A stretch of 15,180 nucleotides of DNA, taken from contig JBLHLC010000065.1 in assembly GCA_047619685.1 (NCBI GenBank), positions 1 to 15,180 of the forward strand, written 5' to 3'. The position numbers and the translations under genes are program-made. The DNA comes from JABDJZ01 sp047619685 (GTDB taxonomy: Bacteria; Bacteroidota; Rhodothermia; Rhodothermales; UBA10348). The number at the start of each line of letters is the position of its first letter. The first letter of the stretch is position 1. Below the pieces are notes generated by a model. That model had not been told where the DNA came from. It did not search any database and saw only the letters and a program-made list of their open reading frames with translations. Below are positions 5,803 to 13,246 of this stretch, piece by piece.

Positions 5803-8053
5803 AAGGATTCTTGGCCTTGCGGTGCTGCTGAGCGGCTTCGTGGCTGCGCCGGCATCGTCCCAGGTGATTCGAGGCTTCATCACCGACGTCAACAGCGGTG
5901 AACCTCTGGAGGGTGCGACGGTGGCCCTGAGGCGGGACACCTCGCTTGTGGCGGGGGCCGCGACGGACCGGGATGGATTTTTCGCTCTGTCCCGTTTCGA
6001 GGCGGGTCCGTATATCCTCACCGTCAGTTACATCGGGTACCTGCCTGATGTCGACACGCTTTCCGTCTCCCGAGGCCAGATTCTACTGCGCAACTACAGG
6101 CTCAAGGCCACTCGGGAAGCCCTGGAGGAGGTCATGGTTCGGGGCGACCGGGAAACGGGTATTGCCAGGGTAAATGCGGGGAAGATCAGTGTTCGTCCCG
6201 CCGACATCTCGGTGGTACCGTCACCGGACATTTCGGGCGATCTGGTTAACTATCTCTCGGCAGTTCCGGGGCTCGTGACCGTTGGCGACCGCGGAGGCCA
6301 GTTGTTTGTTCGCGGCGGCGAGCCGTGGCAGAACCTGGTATTGCTGGACGGGATGTGGGTATACCAGCCGTTTCACGTGCTTGGCTTCTTCTCCGCTTTC
6401 CCCACCGACATTTTGCACCAGGTCGATATCTACGCCGGGGGATATGGGGCGGCCTACGGTGGGCGCATATCCTCGGTGATCGATGTCCAGAGCCGCAGCG
6501 GGAGTAAGGGAGGCTATGCGGGGTCCGTCTCGGCTGCCCCGTTTGTGACTGCGGCTGTCCTGGAAGGCCCCATCGTGGACGACAAGCTTTCATTTCTGCT
6601 GTCGGCCCGCCGGTCTGTGTTGAAGCAAGGGGCCGAACGCCTCGTGTCCGAACCGCTTCCGTTCGACTTTGGAGACTTCTTCTTCAAGCTTCATGGGAAC
6701 GTGACCAAAGGAAGCCAACTCTCGCTGACCGTCCTGCGCACGTTTGACGAGGGATCGGTCGGACGGGCTTTCCAGAGCAGCCAGGAAGAGGGGCAGGACG
6801 TGGCCAGTTGGAAGAATCAGGCCTACGGGATCCGCTATTTGGCTCTGCCAAGTAATTTCCCCATTCTGGCCGAGTTTCTGGTTTCTTACTCTCGTCTGCA
6901 GACCGAGTTGGGAGATCCAGGTGATCCCATCCGATCAGGAACGATTGGGAGTGTAAACACGTCCGCCACCGTTACGCACTTTGCCGGTGATGCAGAGATC
7001 ACCTGGGGGCTCTTCGCCCGGACGATGGAATTGTCCACCCAACTCGGCGGGTTATTCCAAAGTGTGTTCCTGAGCACCGAGTTTCTAACCGAGGTGGGCG
7101 CGTTCATAGAGCCCTCGATACGGCTACCGAACGGAATGGAGGCGTCGGCCGGCGTGCGGCTCCACAACTTTCCCAGTAAAGCGCAGGCGTTCATTGAACC
7201 AAGACTGCGTGCTGCCTGGGACAGAGGACGGGATCGGATAAGCGCCGCGGTTGGCCTGTACCACCAGGAGGTCGTTGGTCTGACAGATCAGCGCGATGCG
7301 GCCGGTATTTTTACGGCTTGGTCTGCCGTGCCTTTTCCACGGGTCCCGTCCGCCCTTCACCTGATTCTTGGATACGGAAGGTCCCTGAGCGACGGCGTGG
7401 ACGTAGGCGTCGAGGCCTATCACAAGCGGCTTTCGGGGTTGTTTGTCCCTGAGTGGACGGCCTTCCCACGCTTTACTACGAATCTCCAGGAGGCCGAGGG
7501 TTTTGTCTGGGGCGGCGACATTCGGGTGGAGGCCAGGGGCGAGCGATTCCTGGCCACCGCCTCCTACGGTGTCTCCGCTGTCACCTACAAGGCCTCTCAG
7601 GAGTCACTGCAACTCTGGTATGGCGCCGATGAGATCGCATACCGGCCCGCGCATGACCGCCGGCACCAGATCAACCTGCTTGGCGCGTATCGCACGGCAG
7701 GATTCGAACTCTCGGCGCGCTGGCAATTCGGTTCAGGTCTACCGTTCAGCCAGGCTCTTGGCTTCGACGGCTTTGTCTTAATGGACGAGCCCGTCGACGT
7801 TTACTCGGAGCCCGGCAGTCGGAGGGTGATCTACGAGAAGCCTTTCAACGGCGTCCTGCCGACGTATCACAGGCTCGACATCAGCGCTGAAAAGCGGTTT
7901 ATCACTTCCAGTGGAACCATCAGTTTGCAGGCTGGCGTGATCAACGTCTACGATCGGACAAATCTGTTCTATCTGGACACGTTCACGCTTACCCAGGTAA
8001 ATCAGCTTCCGTTCATCCCGACATTTGGCGTCAAGTATGCGTTTGGGTCATGA
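5771..8053 (+). CDS. TonB-dependent outer-membrane receptor with CarboxypepD_reg-like N-terminal domain
   Basis: Such receptors form 22-strand outer-membrane barrels that import a ligand using energy from TonB-ExbB-ExbD. The product is 760 residues. A signal peptide is seen (Lys11-Arg12, hydrophobic 13-28, probable cut near PASS|Q at 30). The carboxypeptidase-regulatory-like sandwich spans about 32-115 (GFITDVNSGEPLEGATVALR, DGFFALSRFEAGPYILTVSY). The plug spans about 148-245 (DLVNYLSAVPGLVTVGDRGG, QLFVRGG, NLVLLDG, YGAAYGGRISSVIDVQSRSG). The rest is barrel with alternating aromatic strands to the end, without a terminal Phe. TTG 5771 is the start because the frame is closed by TAG at 5738-5740 and no other standard start lies ahead of the signal peptide. 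This forces a 32-base overlap with the GWxTD gene. The ligand is unknown. ATGA at 8050 couples it to the lipoprotein gene. Confidence 0.92.
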   Translation: MRPPRVFVSVKRILGLAVLLSGFVAAPASSQVIRGFITDVNSGEPLEGATVALRRDTSLVAGAATDRDGFFALSRFEAGPYILTVSYIGYLPDVDTLSVSRGQILLRNYRLKATREALEEVMVRGDRETGIARVNAGKISVRPADISVVPSPDISGDLVNYLSAVPGLVTVGDRGGQLFVRGGEPWQNLVLLDGMWVYQPFHVLGFFSAFPTDILHQVDIYAGGYGAAYGGRISSVIDVQSRSGSKGGYAGSVSAAPFVTAAVLEGPIVDDKLSFLLSARRSVLKQGAERLVSEPLPFDFGDFFFKLHGNVTKGSQLSLTVLRTFDEGSVGRAFQSSQEEGQDVASWKNQAYGIRYLALPSNFPILAEFLVSYSRLQTELGDPGDPIRSGTIGSVNTSATVTHFAGDAEITWGLFARTMELSTQLGGLFQSVFLSTEFLTEVGAFIEPSIRLPNGMEASAGVRLHNFPSKAQAFIEPRLRAAWDRGRDRISAAVGLYHQEVVGLTDQRDAAGIFTAWSAVPFPRVPSALHLILGYGRSLSDGVDVGVEAYHKRLSGLFVPEWTAFPRFTTNLQEAEGFVWGGDIRVEARGERFLATASYGVSAVTYKASQESLQLWYGADEIAYRPAHDRRHQINLLGAYRTAGFELSARWQFGSGLPFSQALGFDGFVLMDEPVDVYSEPGSRRVIYEKPFNGVLPTYHRLDISAEKRFITSSGTISLQAGVINVYDRTNLFYLDTFTLTQVNQLPFIPTFGVKYAFGS

Positions 8054-8952
8054 CTGAGGGGCACAACACCAAGCAAATCTGGCGAGGGGCATCCGGCTTC
8101 CTTAGGGTTCTTGCGGTCTCGAGCCTCGTAATGTTGGTCGGGGCCTGCGAGGAGGTGGTAGACCCTGTCCTGGAAACCGGTCGGCCATTTACGCTATTCG
8201 GCTTCCTGGACCCAGGCTCCAACCAGCAGGCAATTCGCGTATTTCCAATAGAGCCGGTTTTGGCGCAGACGCAGGCCCTACCCCTTGACGCAACCGTTCA
8301 GGTCACTGGCCCCGGGCAGCCGGTTGTGTTCGCGGACTCAATCGTCTACTATCGCGACGGCTCGGTGGGTCACGTATTCCACGCGGGTTTCCAGCCTCAG
8401 TTTGGCACTACTTACCACATTTCGGCCCGGGACAGTCGCGACCAGGAGACCACCGTCACAGTCCGCACGCCAGAGAGAGCCATCATCACTCTTGGAGAAG
8501 CGGGCGGGATACTTGGCAATGTTCTGATGCCGGTGGCCATCGAGGACGCGGAGCAGATTCTGTCTCCCCGGGCGCTGTACACCTTCGAGAGTACCAAGGC
8601 GCCGTTCCTCTGGACCATTCCGGTGGTCTACGATGCCGATGTGCTCCGCAGCGGAGACAGTTGGTCCGTCATAGTGGATCTGTCCCGGGACATTGGGGTG
8701 TTGTTCACCGTCGCGGGCCTGACGCCGGGATTGCATCCGATTATCCTAACCGACCTCCGTGTACAGGCGTTCGTCACCACGGACGCATGGACGCCGCCCG
8801 AGGGTACCTTTGATCGCGAATTGCTTGTGCAACCCGGCGTCTTCTCCAATGTGGATAACGGGTTCGGGTTTGTTGGGGCTGGCTATGTGGAGGGGGCGAA
8901 CACGCTACCAGCCGCGGAAGTACTCAGGCTGGCCGGTTTTGCAAACGAGTAG
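8050..8952 (+). CDS. DUF4249-like lipoprotein, partner of the TonB-dependent receptor
   Basis: The 300-residue product has a lipoprotein signal: Arg19, a hydrophobic run at 20-31 and a lipobox VGAC with Cys33. Acidic residues follow the Cys (CEEVVDP), a trait linked in Bacteroidota to surface display of lipoproteins, though the exact export signal differs among species. The mature part is beta-rich, with an early strand TLFGFLDPGSNQQAIRVFPI, a middle TYHISARDSRDQETTVTVRTP and a late PGVFSNVDNGFGFVGAGYVE; the last resembles the 'SNI-x-x-GxGxFGA' ending of DUF4249 proteins. DUF4249 proteins commonly sit beside TonB-dependent receptors in Bacteroidota and probably cap or assist them, as SusD does for SusC. 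Here ATG 8050 overlaps the receptor stop by 4 bases (ATGA), supporting the pairing. Its ligand is not known, and the family call is by pattern only. Confidence 0.75.
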   Translation: MTEGHNTKQIWRGASGFLRVLAVSSLVMLVGACEEVVDPVLETGRPFTLFGFLDPGSNQQAIRVFPIEPVLAQTQALPLDATVQVTGPGQPVVFADSIVYYRDGSVGHVFHAGFQPQFGTTYHISARDSRDQETTVTVRTPERAIITLGEAGGILGNVLMPVAIEDAEQILSPRALYTFESTKAPFLWTIPVVYDADVLRSGDSWSVIVDLSRDIGVLFTVAGLTPGLHPIILTDLRVQAFVTTDAWTPPEGTFDRELLVQPGVFSNVDNGFGFVGAGYVEGANTLPAAEVLRLAGFANE

Positions 8953-9008
8953 ACTGCGGTTTACGGGTCGATTCACACCGTTCGGGGCGCTTCGGTAACG
9001 TGCGGCCC

Positions 9009-9035
9009 ATCAAGCAGAATCAAGCAGAATCAAGC
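9009..9035 (+). repeat. Short tandem repeat, 10-base unit, in the leader of the second GWxTD gene
   Basis: ATCAAGCAGA is present twice in tandem, followed by a partial third copy ATCAAGC. It lies within the 141-base gap 8953-9093, the longest gene-free stretch of the window. Upstream of it is TTCGGGGCGCTTCGG, a possible weak stem. No convincing promoter boxes were found in the gap. Confidence 0.7.
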
Positions 9036-9093
9036 GACTCAAGTCGGCGTTCTAAACGTGTTCAGGTTCCTACCGCGCAAGGCGCAAATAGAG

Positions 9094-11514
9094 ATGCATC
9101 GATTCGTTTTTGCCTTTTTTGTTTTCGTCGGCGCGCTCGCGCCCATGGCTGTGTCCGCTCAGTCCAGTGTCGACCCCATGGTGGAGGGTATCCTGGCTTT
9201 CCGCGAGGGGCGCTACCAGGAAGCGGCAGATTCTTTTCAAAAGGCCGTGGACAATGATAGCCAGAACGCCCAGGCGCACTTTCTGCTGGCACGTGTCTAC
9301 TTCGAGACGGAGCTCAAGGACAACAAGAAGGCCGGTCGCGAACTCGACATGGCTCTGGCGATTGAGCCAGAAAACGTCCAGTACCTGACTGCCCGCATGC
9401 AGCAGTTCGGGGAAGACTCCAAGAGCTTCATCACGGACAAGATCAGGGAGGCCAGACGAAACGAACTGGCGCGCAAGATTCTCACGCTCGACCCGGCAAA
9501 CGCATTTGCGCACGAGGCACTCGGCAACGCCTACATCCGGGAGTTCTGGCGGTACCGCAATGCCCTGATGTACCCCACCGTCCAGTTCAATGAGTACAAG
9601 TATCGGTCCAGGCAAGAGATAGACCCCTTGGTCAGCGGCTTGATTGACGAGATCAACCTGGAGAATCCGGAAGCCGGAGCGGACGATCCCAGTGACCCGC
9701 TTGCGAATGCTTTTGCGTCCATGAATCCCGAGTCAATCTTCCTGGCGGACGAGTTCGATGTAGAGACCTTGGCTGCTCAGGGAATTCCGGTTGTGGACTT
9801 CAGCCAGCGTGCCCAGAAGGCCTACGACCGCGCCGTGGACCATCTGTTCAAGGCTTTGGAAACAGACCCAAGACATCGCCGGGTGTATGACCGGCTCATG
9901 GAGATTTACGCGCTCAAGGGCGAATGGACTGAGGCGCTCGAGATGCTCCAGCAGATGTACGTCTACTTCCCGGAAGACCCACAACTCTGGACCTATCTGG
10001 GGCTGGCACACCATCGCTTCGGAAACCTCGATGCGTCTGCCAAGGCATTTGAGAGCTCGTTTGACGGAATGGACGCCAAGACTGTCGCTGCCTTTAGTGA
10101 TATCGAATTCCTCATGCCAGAGGACGAGAAAGCGGCCTACCGAGCCGATCCTTCGGGGTACTCTTCTCGCTACTGGACAAGCAAGGATCCCAGGTATCTG
10201 ACTCCCTACAACGAGCGCAAGCTGGAGCACTACAGCCGGCTTACGTACGCCGATTTGTTGTACGGTTCGAAAGAATTGGACCTGCGTGGCTGGGAGACCC
10301 AGCGGGGGGCCATTCTTGTTCGTTACGGCGTTCCCAAGGGAGATGTGGTAATCATTCCCAAGTCGACCTCGGGCGTGCAACGCGGCGCCCCCAGTCAGGT
10401 GGGGACCCAGTCCGCCGATCCCTCTCAGGCCGGGACGCGTCTAGCCCTCCAGGTAGCAAGGACGGGTACCGACTTCAGTCTGGCCGACGAAGCAAACACC
10501 TTTAACATCTGGGACTACGGAGACTTCAAGTTCGTTTTCGAGGACCCGTTTCGGAACGGCGAATACCGGATGTACAGTCCCTCTGCTGCCGACCTGGCGC
10601 AAGGCAGCCTGCCGTGGGTCAACGACTACACGATCAAGGCCGCCGAGACATTCCGGAAAACCCCCGACAGGTACGACTACGAACCACCGGGACGTCAGAT
10701 AGATCTTCCGTACCTGGTGTCCGCGTTCAAGGGATCGACAGGACGTACGGACCTGTTTGTGAACTACGGAATTCCGATTCTGGAGTTTGCTGATCAGGGC
10801 AACATGATCGACATCACGGCCAACTCGGGCACGTTTGTGATCAGCGAGAACAGGGATATTCTGGCCGAGCGGCGTCGCACGATCTATGGTCTCAGGACGG
10901 ACCAGATTGTGGAATTCAACGAAGCCAATCTCTGGATCGACTCTGAGACCGTGTCGGTTCCTCCAGGAAGGGTTGATGTTTCCGTTGAATTCGAGACGAC
11001 GTCGGGTGGTACAGTCGCGGTGCAGCGGCGCAGCGTCGATGTGCGGGACTTTGATGGCACAGACCTCAATGTCAGCGATATCCTTCTGGCCTACCGTGTC
11101 GAGGAGGTGGACGATGGCCGCCCGCTGTCCGGTTCCGATGTTGTCAGGAACGGCCTTTCGATTACCCCCGCTCCGTGGAGCGTCTTCTCGCGCCAGAATC
11201 CGATCTACCTGTACTTCGAAGTCTACAATCTTGACGTCTCAGGAGACGGCAGGGCGGACTATGAAGTCGAGGCCACATTGCGCCCCAAGGAGACCGGCTC
11301 CCGGGTGGGCAGGCTGGTCAAGGGCATTTTCGGCGGGAGAGACGGCGGTGTGTCCGTGAGTCTTCCGACTTCGGTGGCGGCTACCTCAGATGGGCAGTAT
11401 CTCATCCTGGACGCCGCAAACCAGGAGGAAGGTCTCTACACCTTGCACCTCACGGTGACCGACCGCAAGACCGGGAAGCAGGTTGTCAGGGACCGGGATC
11501 TGTTCCTGGAGTAG
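9094..11514 (+). CDS. Secreted TPR/GWxTD-domain protein, second of two paralogs
   Basis: From ATG 9094 the product is 806 residues, with a textbook signal peptide (MHR, hydrophobic 4-19, cut at AVSA|QS after 22). GTG 9058 would add 12 residues ahead of it and looks less likely. TPR repeats lie at about 27-105 (ILAFREGRYQEAADSFQKAV) and 240-330 (EIYALKGEWTEALEMLQQMY). The GWxTD domain carries W361, DP (365-366), TPYNER (370-375) and GWETQ (399-403), then RGAILVRYGVP. The signature's final Asp is Gln here. A loop of about 40 residues with an imperfect 10-residue repeat (PSQVGTQSAD / PSQAGTRLAL, 10390-10449) separates this from YGDFKFVFEDPF. The C-terminal part (about 660-806) aligns clearly with the first GWxTD protein (IYLYFEVYNL, DYEVEATLRP, YTLHLTVTDR). 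Its last 29 bases overlap the 3' end of purE on the other strand. Cellular role unknown; probably periplasmic. Confidence 0.9.
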   Translation: MHRFVFAFFVFVGALAPMAVSAQSSVDPMVEGILAFREGRYQEAADSFQKAVDNDSQNAQAHFLLARVYFETELKDNKKAGRELDMALAIEPENVQYLTARMQQFGEDSKSFITDKIREARRNELARKILTLDPANAFAHEALGNAYIREFWRYRNALMYPTVQFNEYKYRSRQEIDPLVSGLIDEINLENPEAGADDPSDPLANAFASMNPESIFLADEFDVETLAAQGIPVVDFSQRAQKAYDRAVDHLFKALETDPRHRRVYDRLMEIYALKGEWTEALEMLQQMYVYFPEDPQLWTYLGLAHHRFGNLDASAKAFESSFDGMDAKTVAAFSDIEFLMPEDEKAAYRADPSGYSSRYWTSKDPRYLTPYNERKLEHYSRLTYADLLYGSKELDLRGWETQRGAILVRYGVPKGDVVIIPKSTSGVQRGAPSQVGTQSADPSQAGTRLALQVARTGTDFSLADEANTFNIWDYGDFKFVFEDPFRNGEYRMYSPSAADLAQGSLPWVNDYTIKAAETFRKTPDRYDYEPPGRQIDLPYLVSAFKGSTGRTDLFVNYGIPILEFADQGNMIDITANSGTFVISENRDILAERRRTIYGLRTDQIVEFNEANLWIDSETVSVPPGRVDVSVEFETTSGGTVAVQRRSVDVRDFDGTDLNVSDILLAYRVEEVDDGRPLSGSDVVRNGLSITPAPWSVFSRQNPIYLYFEVYNLDVSGDGRADYEVEATLRPKETGSRVGRLVKGIFGGRDGGVSVSLPTSVAATSDGQYLILDAANQEEGLYTLHLTVTDRKTGKQVVRDRDLFLE

Positions 11515-12031
11515 CTGGCAGGCCAGCGGCCAGGCCAGACACCCGTTCGTCCATTTCACGCACCAGTTCTCGTAGCTCCAGTTTGTAAGCCTCCAGCTTG
11601 CCGCGGAGGGCAGCGTCTGATGTGGCCAGAATCTGCACGGCCAGGAGGCCGGCGTTCTTGGCTCCACCGATGGCGACCGTAGCAACAGGGACGCCTCCAG
11701 GCATCTGAACCACAGAGAGGAGCGAGTCCATGCCCTTCAGATGCCGAGTGGGTACGGGGACTCCGATCACGGGAAGAATCGTGGATGCTGCGATCATTCC
11801 AGGAAGGTGCGCCGCTCCTCCAGCCCCCGCAATTATCACCTTCAAGCCTCGGTTTGCGGCCTCCTCAGCGTAGGCCTGCATGGCACCCGGCGTACGGTGT
11901 GCGCTCAGTACCCGGGCTTCGAAGGGCACACCGAACGCCCCGAGAATTTCCGCGGCCTGGGTCATAACTGGCCAGTCGGACTCGCTGCCCATGGCAACGC
12001 CAACGATGGGAGTGTCGGGTGATGTAGTCAT
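11486..12031 (-). CDS. purE: N5-carboxyaminoimidazole ribonucleotide mutase, class I PurE
   Basis: PurE class I moves the carboxyl group of N5-CAIR to carbon 4, giving CAIR in de novo purine synthesis. The 181-residue product shows VGVAMGSESDWPVM (10-23), the phosphate and ribose binding start of the family, then VLSAHRTPGAM (41-51) with the catalytic His at 45. IAGAGGAAHLPGMIAAST follows, and a strongly conserved PVIGVPVPTRHLKGMDSLLSVVQMPGGVPVATVAIGGAKNAGLLA. Presence of purK just upstream marks it as the class I (mutase) type rather than the CO2-using carboxylase. The gene starts 36 bases after the purK stop and is read in the same direction. The C-terminus is slightly long (usual 160-175) and its last 29 bases overlap the convergent GWxTD gene. 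Confidence 0.97.
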   Translation of the reverse strand: MTTSPDTPIVGVAMGSESDWPVMTQAAEILGAFGVPFEARVLSAHRTPGAMQAYAEEAANRGLKVIIAGAGGAAHLPGMIAASTILPVIGVPVPTRHLKGMDSLLSVVQMPGGVPVATVAIGGAKNAGLLAVQILATSDAALRGKLEAYKLELRELVREMDERVSGLAAGLPATPGTDPGP

Positions 12032-12067
12032 AGGTGGGACCCTTGTTGTTCGGGACGGTGGCCGTAG

Positions 12068-13240
12068 CTAGAGGACAATCAGGGATGCAGCTCGTTCCGC
12101 CCGGGCCCTGACTTCACCAGCGTCCGCTCCCGTCGCTGTGACATGCCCCATCTTGCGATCGGGCCGGGATTCTTCCTTTCCGTACAGATGGATGGACACG
12201 CCCGGTACCTCCAACGCGGCTGCCATGGAGTCCGATGACACCGGACCGGATCGGGTACCAAGAACATTGATCATTACAGCCACGGGGGCCCGAAGACCTG
12301 GATCACCAAGCGGCCATCCTACGACCGCACGGGCATGGTTCTCAAACTGCGAGGTGTGGCTGCCTTCAATCGAATAGTGCCCGGTATTGTGGGGTCGGGG
12401 GGCCAATTCGTTCACCAGAATTTGGTCGTCATCGGTCTCGAATAACTCGACGCCCAGAATGCCCACGCTCCCGACGGTGTCTGCTGCCGCCAGGGCTACG
12501 GTCTCTGCACGAGAAGCCAACGCAGGAGACAGGCTTGCAGGCACCACCACGGCATGGCAGCGATGATTTCGCTGCTCGGTATGTGCTGCCGGATAGGCCA
12601 CCTTATGGCCGGATTCTGTGCGAACCACGAGCACGGAGAGTTCTTGCCGGAACGAGACCATGGCTTCCACCAGAAGCCCGTCGGTACCAGCGATTCTCGG
12701 CCACAAGTCAGCCAGTTCATCCGCGTTATGGGCGACTCCGTTCCCATATCCGTCGTAGGACCCCTCGAACCGCTTCAAAACTACCGGCCAGTTCAAGGCC
12801 TGCGCAGCGATCTGGGCATCGCCTAACGTCGCGGCAAGCCTGAAATCAGCCGTGGGCAGGCCGCCCTCCCGGAGTGCCATCTTCTGCCGCCCTTTGTGAC
12901 GGATAGTGTGTAGCGTTGCCGGGGTCGGATAGAGCCGGACCCCGGCTCTCAGTACCGGAGCCAGCAGTTCAGCCGGTGCCCATTCGCTCTCGACCGTAAT
13001 GGCGTCGCAGCCATCGGCAAACCTGCGTAGAACCGCAGGGTCCGTCCAGTCTCCGACCATCGCCTCTCCCAGGCCCGCAACGGGGCCAGCTGGCGTCGGT
13101 GAGAGTGTGCGCACAGACATCCCGAGACGCATGGCCGCGATTGCCGTCATGCGTCCCAATTGACCCCCTCCAAGGATTCCCAGAACCGGGAATGGGGTCG
13201 AGGATGGGGGGGCGTCCTTCGGTGTGGGGGGAGGAGTCAC
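12068..13240 (-). CDS. purK: N5-carboxyaminoimidazole ribonucleotide synthase PurK
   Basis: PurK uses ATP and bicarbonate to carboxylate AIR to N5-CAIR, the substrate of PurE encoded next. The 390-residue product is an ATP-grasp enzyme. VLGILGGGQLGRM (19-31) starts the pre-ATP-grasp fold. ATP-binding elements include WPVVLKRFEGSYDGYGNGV, the form of the usual 'VLK-R-x-GYDGKGQ' loop, and VGILGVELFETDDDQILVNE. The signature ELAPRPHNTGHYSIEGSHTSQFENHARAV is complete. The C-terminal domain ends with HLYGKEESRPDRKMGHVTATG. The start is GTG at 13240, 6 bases after the ftsK stop; it gives a proline-rich leader of about 17 residues encoded by C6 and C7 runs (13226-13231, 13206-13212). Tight spacing implies an ftsK-purK-purE transcript. 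Confidence 0.96.
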   Translation of the reverse strand: MTPPPTPKDAPPSSTPFPVLGILGGGQLGRMTAIAAMRLGMSVRTLSPTPAGPVAGLGEAMVGDWTDPAVLRRFADGCDAITVESEWAPAELLAPVLRAGVRLYPTPATLHTIRHKGRQKMALREGGLPTADFRLAATLGDAQIAAQALNWPVVLKRFEGSYDGYGNGVAHNADELADLWPRIAGTDGLLVEAMVSFRQELSVLVVRTESGHKVAYPAAHTEQRNHRCHAVVVPASLSPALASRAETVALAAADTVGSVGILGVELFETDDDQILVNELAPRPHNTGHYSIEGSHTSQFENHARAVVGWPLGDPGLRAPVAVMINVLGTRSGPVSSDSMAAALEVPGVSIHLYGKEESRPDRKMGHVTATGADAGEVRARAERAASLIVL

Positions 13241-13246
13241 GAAATG

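Noticed and set aside
8953..9093. Promoter or small RNA in the gap before the second GWxTD gene
   Set aside because: I could not find a convincing pair of promoter boxes, a Bacteroidota-type TAnnTTTG element, or a stable structure with a U-tail; only the short tandem repeat is clear.
9070..9615. - strand open frame of 181 codons opposite the second GWxTD gene start
   Set aside because: It covers the signal peptide and TPR region of the real gene on the opposite strand and has no recognisable features.
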